This document shows positions 1 through 5,610 of a stretch of 48,387 nucleotides of DNA, one piece after another. The number at the start of each line of letters is the position of its first letter. The first letter of the stretch is position 1. Made by a program: the position numbers and the translations under genes. The stretch comes from Gammaproteobacteria bacterium (lineage in GTDB: Bacteria; Pseudomonadota; Gammaproteobacteria; Pseudomonadales; Azotimanducaceae). The stretch spans positions 1-48,387 of the forward strand of contig JAUILI010000012.1 of NCBI GenBank assembly GCA_030433075.1, in the 5' to 3' direction. The notes below the pieces were generated by a model, which was not told the origin of the DNA, searched no databases, and was given only the letters and a program-made list of their open reading frames with translations.

Positions 1-95
1 CCCGAGCCAAGCAGCTCGAGCCCAAGCCAGCGGTGATAAGGGGAGCTGAGCAGCGCCTGCTCAATGTCTAGCCTGCCGAGTGTCGAATCCGTCAC
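1..95 (-). CDS. PaaI-like hotdog thioesterase, N-terminal fragment (runs off window)
   Basis: Only the first 31 codons are in the window. The reverse strand from a GTG at 95 reads MTDSTLGRLDIEQALLSS and then a PYHRWLGLEL segment, which is how many PaaI/YdiI-type hotdog acyl-CoA thioesterases begin. The GTG overlaps the TGA of the upstream hydrolase (GTGA), and a GAGGG lies just before it, so the two genes look translationally coupled. If the family call is right, it hydrolyses an acyl- or aroyl-CoA thioester in the cytoplasm, next to an alpha/beta hydrolase and under a MarR regulator, a common layout for small aromatic or carboxylate catabolic operons. The call rests on a short N-terminus, so it is moderate at best. 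Confidence 0.5.
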   Translation of the reverse strand, partial: MTDSTLGRLDIEQALLSSPYHRWLGLELLGS

Positions 96-949
96 GCGTT
101 TCCCTCCCCCTCAAGGCCCTCGAGAAAATCCCGAACTGCCCCCGTAAACGCGTCGTTCCTGTCTCCGGCAACCATATGACCGGCTCCGGAGATGTCATCG
201 AACCGAGCATGTGGGACCACTTGCAGAAAGGCCTCGGCAGCCTCTGGTGTCACCAGCTCGCTCATTCGCCCGCGGATTAGCTGTACAGGTAAGCTAAGGC
301 GAGCCGCCGCTTCCTCCAAGCGTTCAAAGCGCCGCTCTTCCCGCGTCGTGACGACATTGCGAATGAAGTTCGGATCCCAATGCCAGCGATAGCGCCCGTC
401 AGGCCCGCGCCGGAGTGAGCGCCGGAGGCCCTCGCTACTTCGCGCCCTTTCTCGGTGCGGCAGATAGGCGGCGACGGCTTCGGCTGCTTGGTCGACCGAC
501 GTGAAACCATCCTCCAGGTGCGCATGCATGAATCCGAGAACTTTCATCACGCCTACGGGATCCATCCGAGGGGTGATATCCACCAGCGTCAGGCTACGAA
601 AGGAACCGGGCGCCAGCTCGCCTTCTGCGATCAGCGCCGCCAGCCCCGAAAGCGAGGCACCAACAATCGCCGGCCTGCTGGGGAGCTGACCCGCTATGGC
701 GATCAGGTCGTCCGCAAACGCTTCTATTTGATAAGCCCCATCTGCCGCCCAGTCACTGTCTCCGTGCCCCCGAAGGTCGATCGCGACAGCCAACCAGCCT
801 GCCTTTGACAGTAGCTCCGCGGTCTGCCTCCAGGCGTGCCGAGTCTGGCCGCCTCCGTGTCCCAACAGAACGGGAGGTGCGCTATCGTTGCCCCAACGGC
901 TCCCCCGAATGGTTAGACCTGAGGGGGTGTTGAACGTGACATCCAGCAT
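92..949 (-). CDS. alpha/beta hydrolase
   Basis: This is a soluble alpha/beta-hydrolase-fold enzyme of about 285 aa. From the ATG at 949 it shows the oxyanion-loop motif GHGGGQ (residues 30-35), the strand-turn IDLRGHGDS, the nucleophile elbow GASLSG with Ser99, and a C-terminal catalytic His in GAGHM. The GTG at 967 would add six residues but lies inside the palindromic operator at 956-988, so I prefer 949; neither start has a clear Shine-Dalgarno. The gene is divergent from a MarR regulator and overlaps the following thioesterase by GTGA, so it is probably the first gene of a MarR-controlled operon. The substrate cannot be told from sequence; esterase, lactonase or C-C hydrolase are all possible. 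Base composition is less GC-rich than the genes beyond 3.2 kb, in line with the mobile-element context. Confidence 0.85.
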   Translation of the reverse strand: MLDVTFNTPSGLTIRGSRWGNDSAPPVLLGHGGGQTRHAWRQTAELLSKAGWLAVAIDLRGHGDSDWAADGAYQIEAFADDLIAIAGQLPSRPAIVGASLSGLAALIAEGELAPGSFRSLTLVDITPRMDPVGVMKVLGFMHAHLEDGFTSVDQAAEAVAAYLPHRERARSSEGLRRSLRRGPDGRYRWHWDPNFIRNVVTTREERRFERLEEAAARLSLPVQLIRGRMSELVTPEAAEAFLQVVPHARFDDISGAGHMVAGDRNDAFTGAVRDFLEGLEGEGNA

Positions 950-955
950 GAAAAG

Positions 956-988
956 TAGTATCTGCACATATGATATGTTGCAATACTA
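956..988. promoter_or_regulatory. imperfect palindrome between divergent hydrolase and MarR genes (candidate MarR operator)
   Basis: A 33-bp dyad is centred on G972. The left arm is TAGTATCTGCACATAT (956-971) and the right arm ATATGTTGCAATACTA (973-988). The reverse complement of the right arm matches the left arm at 12 of 16 positions, with perfect outer TAGTAT/ATACTA and inner ACATAT/ATATGT blocks. It sits 8 bp before the upstream MarR ATG candidate and covers the hydrolase start region. That is where an autoregulating MarR dimer would be expected to block both promoters. Binding is inferred. Confidence 0.55.
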
Positions 989-995
989 TACGACC

Positions 996-1523
996 ATGAC
1001 AACAACAGCAAAGAGGCTTTCGGCAATGGGTCAGGAGAAGCGCAATGCCTCCGCGGAAGAGGGCGTTCCGTTGTGGCGCAAGGCGGCGACGTGGGACGCA
1101 GAACAGGACCCCGGGTTTTTGATCGCGGACGTGGCACGGTTGCTACGTGCGGCCTTCGAGCGACAGATCTCCGAGACCGGTCTCACCCGCACGCAATGGC
1201 AAGCGCTGGTCTACTTGATCCGCCTGGATGGTCTAACCCAGACCGAGCTCGCACAACAACTGGACATCGGTAAGGCAACGATCGGCGGCGTCGTCGATCG
1301 GCTGGCCCGGGCAGGCCTGGTGGAGCGACGCGACGACCCGGTAGATCGGCGCGCCAATCGGGTTTACGTGACGGATGCTGCGAAGCAGTTGGTTCCCCTC
1401 ATGCGTTCCAAGGCAGCCGAATTGTACGACGAGGTGTTCGGCGAACTGCCTCCGGGGCAACGTGAGCACATGTTCAATGGCTTGCAACGTGTGCGTCTGA
1501 AGCTGCTAGACAACTCCGGCTGA
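996..1523 (+). CDS. MarR family transcriptional regulator
   Basis: This is a winged-helix regulator of the MarR family, about 175 aa from the ATG at 996. An ATG at 1026 is also plausible, with AAGAGG nine bases before it. The HTH runs through TRTQWQALVYLIRLDGLTQT and ELAQQLDIGKATIGGVVDRL, followed by the wing VERRDDPVDRRANRVYVTD, which is the typical MarR DR-x-DRR region. Flanking helices form the dimer interface. It is transcribed divergently from the hydrolase/thioesterase pair, with a 33-bp palindrome in between, so it most likely represses that operon and itself. MarR proteins are usually released by small aromatic or phenolic ligands; the ligand here is unknown. Confidence 0.9.
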   Translation: MTTTAKRLSAMGQEKRNASAEEGVPLWRKAATWDAEQDPGFLIADVARLLRAAFERQISETGLTRTQWQALVYLIRLDGLTQTELAQQLDIGKATIGGVVDRLARAGLVERRDDPVDRRANRVYVTDAAKQLVPLMRSKAAELYDEVFGELPPGQREHMFNGLQRVRLKLLDNSG

Positions 1524-2097
1524 ACTCAAAGAGATCGACGTTGCAATACACTGACCGGCAATACCACGGAGAAGCACGGCGCCCAGATTACGGGGCCAGG
1601 TGATGTCTTTGACTACTGCGGTGCCGACGTTCTGCAGATATCGTTAGACGTCCTCGGCAGCCATCCCGGATCCCAACCCGTGGCTGGTGCGCGATTGCCG
1701 AAATTGAGGCATCGGGAACACGTTGCCTCGGATCCAATGGATGCTGCCTAATGTTGGACTGATGAATACTCGCAGCCGCCGACAAGGGGTGTAGTGCATG
1801 CGCTCGGTGTTTGGTGTCTGACGTGATGTGAATTTGCAGTCCGGCACTCTATTTAGCATCCCGATACAAAGCCTCGGAGTACAGTCGCTGCTTTCCGAGG
1901 CTTCGTATCACTATGACTATGCTCCCATGCGAACGCGGGTTGTGGATCCTGAACGCCAAGCGCAGGATTTGCCGGACCGGCAGTGGGCGCGCGCCCTGAT
2001 CGGCAGTACAGCTGCCTCGGGCGATGGGGTCCATTGCGAGCGCCCGAAGAGCGACGAAATCGGCCTGAATCTAGCCGAAAAGTGAGCTGACGTGATC
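1524..2097. other. about 575 bp without a recognisable gene; end of integrated element
   Basis: No frame here gives a protein I recognise. Short open frames exist on both strands (for example 1644-1859 minus and 1828-2085 plus), but they have no family motif, poor start contexts and less GC bias than the neighbouring genes. The reverse strand from 1859 down to about 1530 reads as protein-like on either side of a stop near 1644, so it may be a decayed gene. The stretch lies between the MarR gene and the attachment-site-like sequence at 2163-2182 and is best regarded as the non-coding or eroded end of a mobile element. Confidence 0.4.
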
Positions 2098-2118
2098 TGG
2101 GGGTATCTATGGGGGCAT
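2098..2118. repeat. TGGGGGYAT direct repeats next to attachment site (candidate integrase arm sites)
   Basis: TGGGGGTAT (2098-2106) and TGGGGGCAT (2110-2118) are spaced 12 bp start to start, about 45 bp before the tmRNA-like 3' end. Short direct repeats of this kind near the end of an island are typical arm-type sites for tyrosine integrases. The repeat is seen directly; its use by an integrase is inferred. Confidence 0.45.
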
Positions 2119-2162
2119 TTCTAGCGCTTAGCAGAATAATCTATTGATTTATAAGGCGATGT

Positions 2163-2182
2163 GATTGCCGCCGCCTCCACCA
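2163..2182 (+). other. attachment-site remnant: 3' end of a tmRNA (ssrA)-type gene
   Basis: The 20 bases here read as the end of a tmRNA or tRNA: the last part of a T loop (GATT), a T-stem 3' strand (GCCGC, one base off the usual CCCGC), a 7-nt acceptor 3' strand (CGCCTCC) and ACCA. No gene body precedes it: the upstream sequence has no T-arm 5' strand and no D or anticodon/tag region. A bare 3' end followed by a native-looking terminator is what is left on the far side when an element integrates into the 3' end of an RNA gene. The intact copy would then lie left of the window. The CGCCTCC-ACCA end favours tmRNA over tRNA-Ser, which normally ends in GCCA. Confidence 0.55.
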
Positions 2183-2214
2183 TCACCGAGTTTTCAAGGC
2201 CTTGGAAACTCAGG

Positions 2215-2240
2215 AAAAAGCGCCCCAGGGGCGCTTTTTT
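2215..2240 (+). terminator. Rho-independent terminator after the tmRNA 3' end
   Basis: AAAAAGCGCCCC (2215-2226) is fully complementary to GGGGCGCTTTTT (2228-2239), with a further T at 2240: a GC-rich stem, tight loop and a six-T tail. It lies 33 bp past the CCA of the RNA-gene remnant, where an ssrA terminator would be. Because the stem is flanked by A5 and T6 it can work in both directions and may also end the leftward toxin-antitoxin transcript. Confidence 0.85.
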
Positions 2241-2330
2241 CCTATCTAAAACAGACCAGTGCGTTCATAAGGAGCATGGTCCGCGGCTGGCGCCCTGCGG
2301 GCCCGCTCCTGATGAAGCAGCGTCCCATGC

Positions 2331-2756
2331 CTACAGAACGGGCACGAAAGGATTAACGACCTCGATACCGCAGCTCTCGAAGTCGGGGACATTGCGGGTC
2401 GCAACCGCCAAATGGTGAAGACGCGCGATTGCGGCGATCTGCCCGTCGGGTGCGCTCATCGGCAGGCCGAGCTCCCTGCGCTCGCCCATCAACTCACCGT
2501 AGACCCGGGCAGCAGATTCATCGTAGGCAAGGACGCGCTGATCAAAGGCGAGGGTGACGAATTTTTCGAATCGTTCTCTGAGTCCAGCGCGACGCTTGCC
2601 ATCAGGTAATATGCGCAGGCCAAATGCGATCTCACCGACGGTAATCGCAGAGATGTATAGCTTCTCCGAGTTCTGATCGTTCAGCCAAGCCACGACCGTA
2701 TCCGCAGGCCGAGGCTTCATCACCTCCGAAACAATATTCGTGTCCAGCAGGATCAT
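2331..2756 (-). CDS. PIN-domain toxin ribonuclease (FitB/VapC type)
   Basis: This 141-aa protein is a PIN-domain endoribonuclease of the FitB/VapC class. The acidic metal-binding residues are visible: Asp5 in LLDTNIVSE, Glu42 in VGEIAFGL, Asp104 in APDGQIAAIA and Asp125 near the C-terminus in ATRNVPDFE. These are the four positions that hold Mg/Mn in the active site. It follows an RHH antitoxin gene with an ATGA overlap (2753-2756), which is standard for such modules. The toxin would cleave an RNA such as tRNA when freed from its antitoxin. All key residues are present, so it is probably active. Whether the module belongs to the element on its left or to the host backbone is unclear, as it lies on the host side of the attachment-like site. 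Confidence 0.92.
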   Translation of the reverse strand: MILLDTNIVSEVMKPRPADTVVAWLNDQNSEKLYISAITVGEIAFGLRILPDGKRRAGLRERFEKFVTLAFDQRVLAYDESAARVYGELMGERRELGLPMSAPDGQIAAIARLHHLAVATRNVPDFESCGIEVVNPFVPVL

Positions 2757-2986
2757 TCAGTCAGGTCCAAGGGCTCGTGCGGCGTCCTTTCAGGCAGCTG
2801 CAGATCAACACCGCGCTCTTGGCCAAAGATGCGAAGTGCGAGATCACCAAGACAGTCCGGCGCACTGACCGCATCTTTAAGGATCCGACGCACCTCTTCC
2901 TCCATCGACACCCCATGCTTCGCGGCACGAATCCGTAAGCGCGACAGGGTTTCGTCGTCGAGTTTTCTGACACTTAAGCCAGCCAT
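2753..2986 (-). CDS. ribbon-helix-helix antitoxin (FitA/VapB type)
   Basis: The antitoxin is 77 aa from the ATG at 2986, which has TTTGGAG eight bases upstream; the longer open frame to 3022 lacks such a site. The N-terminus MAGLSVRKLDDETLSRLRI is a typical RHH beta strand plus first helix, with a second helix SMEEEVRRILKDAV. The C-terminal part, rich in charged residues and Pro, is where FitA-like antitoxins wrap around the toxin. It would neutralise the PIN toxin and repress its own promoter, probably at the inverted repeat at 3023-3067. Toxin and antitoxin overlap by four bases, so they are co-translated. Confidence 0.92.
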   Translation of the reverse strand: MAGLSVRKLDDETLSRLRIRAAKHGVSMEEEVRRILKDAVSAPDCLGDLALRIFGQERGVDLQLPERTPHEPLDLTE

Positions 2987-3022
2987 TGTAGGACTCCAAA
3001 ATATCCACGAAACCAAACGCAA

Positions 3023-3067
3023 AAAATGCTAGCACCTGCCTGCATTGCCTGCAATTGCCAGCATTTT
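3023..3067. promoter_or_regulatory. inverted repeat upstream of the toxin-antitoxin operon (candidate operator)
   Basis: AAAATGCTAGCA (3023-3034) and TGCCAGCATTTT (3056-3067) are inverted copies matching at 11 of 12 positions. The 21 bp between them hold two further TGCCTGCA-like units. The element lies 37-81 bp before the antitoxin ATG, in a locally AT-rich region, as expected for an RHH-controlled promoter. Binding is inferred. Confidence 0.5.
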
Positions 3068-3217
3068 GCAAAGCCTAAGCCTCCCCGCCGAGCTCGGGGC
3101 GAACGATCAGCGGTTCGAAGCGATCGGCCAGCGCCGTCGACTCAAACTCACGCTGCAGGGGTTCCTTTAGCTCATCGACCTTGCGTTCCATCATCGTGAA
3201 CGCAGATTGCTGGCACC
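3068..3217. other. 150 bp with no assigned gene; possible gene fragment on minus strand
   Basis: The minus strand from about 3194 to 3075 can encode MMERKVDELKEPLQREFE followed by about 20 more residues. This reads like real protein, but no ribosome binding site or family is recognisable. It could be a tiny gene or the tail of a deleted one. Nothing else is seen here. Confidence 0.2.
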
Positions 3218-3712
3218 CTACCGCACGCCCTGTTCTCGAAAGCTTAGGGCAACGCCGAGAAGCGCCATCACCGCTCCGTAGACAAAGGCCCCACCCTTCA
3301 CCGGCGTTAGTACGGCTTTGGCCGCGAGCCAATCCACCTGGCCCGTGAGCGCCAGAATCTGCACCAGGCCTTCGAGAAAGTCCGCAGGAACACCAATCAA
3401 AATGGGAATGGCCAAGAGTGCGCCCTTACGGGGAAAGAACCGAAGCGTCGCACCGAAAAACAGCGCGCCGTAGGCCAAGGGGTAGGCCACATCCAGGGTG
3501 CCCGTGATCCAGGCATGCGCCTTTCGTTGCTCCTTGGTGAGCCCCTCGACAAGCGCTCGAGCCTCCGTCGGATCGGCAACGGCATCAAGAAGGGTCAGGC
3601 CAAAGTGCCCGGCTATCACTGGAAAGAGCGCCGTCAGCACGAGGGTGGCCAATAGAGCGACCAGTAGCGCCCTTCTTCCTCTCAACTGCCTAAACATGCC
3701 CTCGCTGAGCAT
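3218..3712 (-). CDS. small integral membrane protein, function unknown
   Basis: This 164-aa protein has about four hydrophobic helices: residues ~14-35 (LLVALLATLVLTALFPVIAG), ~75-90 (VAYPLAYGALFFGATL), ~97-125 (ALLAIPILIGVPADFLEGLV) and ~142-158 (GGAFVYGAVMALLGVAL). The acidic residues in helix 3 (PADFLEG) and the Lys/Arg-rich loops suggest a defined family, but I do not recognise it with confidence. The ATG at 3712 has GGGAGG eight or so bases upstream. It stands alone, upstream of and facing the same way as the amidohydrolase operon's end, with about 90 bp between. Base use matches the GC-rich backbone rather than the left-hand element. Confidence 0.7.
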   Translation of the reverse strand: MLSEGMFRQLRGRRALLVALLATLVLTALFPVIAGHFGLTLLDAVADPTEARALVEGLTKEQRKAHAWITGTLDVAYPLAYGALFFGATLRFFPRKGALLAIPILIGVPADFLEGLVQILALTGQVDWLAAKAVLTPVKGGAFVYGAVMALLGVALSFREQGVR

Positions 3713-3805
3713 CGGCCCGGCCTCCCCCTTGCCTGTATTACGGATGCCCGAAGATAGCCCGATCCCCGGGAAAGCACAGCCTCGGGAAAGAGGACCAAGG
3801 CGCGC

Positions 3806-5263
3806 CTAGGGGGAGGGCAACATCTCCAGGGCGCGCCAGGCGCTGCGCAGGAAAGAGGGGTCCGCGGCGGCGTCCCGAAGCGCCCCAAGGGCCTGGGCAT
3901 CCAACCATTCCCCGCGGATGGCTACCGCAACGGGCGCCTCGAAGGCGGCGAAATCCTCCAGGGGATTCGCCGCCAACAGCACGAGATTCGCCTTCGCCCC
4001 GGGGACGATCTGCCCCGCCCCGGTGAAGCCCAGCACCTCAGCGTTCACCCGCGTTGCAGCCTCGAGGGCCTCGAGGGGCGTTAGCCCTGCTTCGACGAGC
4101 AGCGCGAGCTCCTCCACCAGAGAGCGCCCCGGGATCAGCCCGAAGCCTCCGGCATCGGTGCCCACAAGGAGAGGCACGCCTGCGCGATGGAGCATCCCCG
4201 TGGCGATCAGAAAAAATTCGGCATGAGGGCGTTCATAGGGCGCCAGATCCGCCGCGCTCCAGTAGGCCTCGGCGCCGGCCTCAACGAAGCGCAGAAAGGG
4301 GTTAATCGCTTCCGACCCCGGCCGTTCCAGATAGGCGCCCCCGCTTTCCGCAATGCGCAACAGGCGCCGATGGGCAATGAGGGTCGGGGTGATGGGCTGC
4401 TTCGCATCGGCCAGGGTTTGGGCCAGGGCAGCCATCGCCTCGGGGTCAAGCCGATCCCGCAGCCCGTGCCACACCACGGACTCAACATGCTCCAGGGTCG
4501 TGAAACCTTGGTTAAGGGAAGCCGTGAGGGGGATCTCAAAGGGCGCGTCATAGGGCACACCGGGGCTTCGCCGTCCCTCCGGGCTATGACCCGTCAGGGG
4601 CAAGCCCCGGCGATGGGCCTCATCCCGCACGGCGTCGAAGGCTTCCGGGGCAAGGTTCGAATACACCTTGATGCGCGTGAAGCCCGCCTCAGCTTGCGCA
4701 GCCACGGCGGCGCGGGCGTCTTCCGCCGTTTCCACCAGATGCTGAAGCCCATTGGCGTTCGGGCCCGCGCTGTTCAAGATGCGCCCCGTGGTCATGAAGT
4801 CCGGACCCCGCAGGGCTCGGCTTTCCAGGCGCTCGGGAAGCTCAAGGTGAAAGGGGTAGCCGGACATATTGCGAATGCCGGTCACGCCCTGGGCGAGGTA
4901 GGCCGCCAGCTCGCTCTCATCATTCAAATGGACATGGGCATCGATGAGCCCCGGCACCAAAAAGCCGCCGGCGCCGTCCACCACCAAGGCGCCAGGTTCC
5001 GGCGCCAGGGACCCAGCGGCCACGATGGCGGTGATACGCCCATCTTCCATGCGAAGGGCCCGATCCGCCTGAAGCGGAGGCGCGCCGGGCACCATGGACA
5101 GCACGGAGACGTTATTGAGAAGGACCACGCTCGGCGGCGCCGAAGCCGGGCGCAGGGCCTCGGGAAGATCTTGGAGCGCGGAGATCACTAAAAGAACCAG
5201 AAGCCCGAGGGCACCCGCAAAGGTAAGCGCCAGCGCCCGGAGTACCGCCGCGAACCTAGCCAT
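3806..5263 (-). CDS. membrane-anchored amidohydrolase (imidazolonepropionase/prolidase-like)
   Basis: This 485-aa protein has an N-terminal hydrophobic segment (residues ~8-30) that is either an uncleaved anchor or a signal peptide, so the enzyme probably faces the periplasm. The amidohydrolase metal-binding set is complete: HVH at 110-112 in GLIDAHVHLN, Lys199 in TRIKVYS, His226 in LTGHSPEG, His259 in TLEHVES and the Asp of LLVGTDAGG. These ligate a binuclear metal centre in the imidazolonepropionase/Xaa-Pro dipeptidase branch. Its start overlaps the DUF3817-like gene by 8 bp. It is the last gene of the leftward unit that starts with the Rieske oxygenase and allophanate hydrolase, so a cyclic amide, lactam or N-acyl substrate feeding the guanidine/allophanate route is conceivable. 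The true substrate is unknown. Confidence 0.85.
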   Translation of the reverse strand: MARFAAVLRALALTFAGALGLLVLLVISALQDLPEALRPASAPPSVVLLNNVSVLSMVPGAPPLQADRALRMEDGRITAIVAAGSLAPEPGALVVDGAGGFLVPGLIDAHVHLNDESELAAYLAQGVTGIRNMSGYPFHLELPERLESRALRGPDFMTTGRILNSAGPNANGLQHLVETAEDARAAVAAQAEAGFTRIKVYSNLAPEAFDAVRDEAHRRGLPLTGHSPEGRRSPGVPYDAPFEIPLTASLNQGFTTLEHVESVVWHGLRDRLDPEAMAALAQTLADAKQPITPTLIAHRRLLRIAESGGAYLERPGSEAINPFLRFVEAGAEAYWSAADLAPYERPHAEFFLIATGMLHRAGVPLLVGTDAGGFGLIPGRSLVEELALLVEAGLTPLEALEAATRVNAEVLGFTGAGQIVPGAKANLVLLAANPLEDFAAFEAPVAVAIRGEWLDAQALGALRDAAADPSFLRSAWRALEMLPSP

Positions 5264-5549
5264 CGCCTAAAAGGCCTCGTCGGCGGAGGAAGGCCTCGAG
5301 AGGCACGGTGACCAGGGGTGGCACCGCCGCCAGCACGGCCAGGAGCCCAGCCCACCAGGGCCAGCGCCGTGCCAGGGCGGTGACCAAGGCTACCCCGAAG
5401 TAGAAGAGGAAGGCCCCACCGTGGAGCCGACCAAACAGCCAAACCCCCGACTCAAAGGCGAAGGGACTGTATTTCAAGGCCATGCCGAGGAGGAGGCCAG
5501 CCCAGGTGAGGGCCTCGAGGCGAGCCGCCAGAATGAATAGCTTGAGCAC
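5256..5549 (-). CDS. DUF3817-like small integral membrane protein
   Basis: This 97-aa protein has three hydrophobic segments: the N-terminal FILAARLEALTWAGLLLGMA, then GRLHGGAFLFYFGVALVTAL, then WAGLLAVLAAVPPLVTVPLE, ending in a basic RRR tail. The layout LEA..W..L....KY and the HG in the middle helix resemble the DUF3817 family (YdzA/YkvI-like); its biochemical role is not known. It overlaps the amidohydrolase start by 8 bp and follows atzF by 61 bp, so it is probably part of the leftward operon, though nothing ties it to nitrogen metabolism except position. Confidence 0.75.
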   Translation of the reverse strand: MLKLFILAARLEALTWAGLLLGMALKYSPFAFESGVWLFGRLHGGAFLFYFGVALVTALARRWPWWAGLLAVLAAVPPLVTVPLEAFLRRRGLLGDG

Positions 5550-5610
5550 GCGCGCACCTTCGTCACGGAGGGGCCGGCAGGAAACGGCCTTTCGCCCGGA
5601 AGGTCAAGGC

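Noticed and set aside
1644-1859. Small protein of 71 codons on the minus strand
   Set aside because: No ribosome site or homology that I can recognise; kept only as a possible remnant within the unassigned stretch.
4187-5191. Long plus-strand frame (334 codons) antisense to the amidohydrolase
   Set aside because: High GC keeps antisense frames open; the product is rich in Gly/Arg/His, lacks motifs, and the opposite strand has a clear enzyme.
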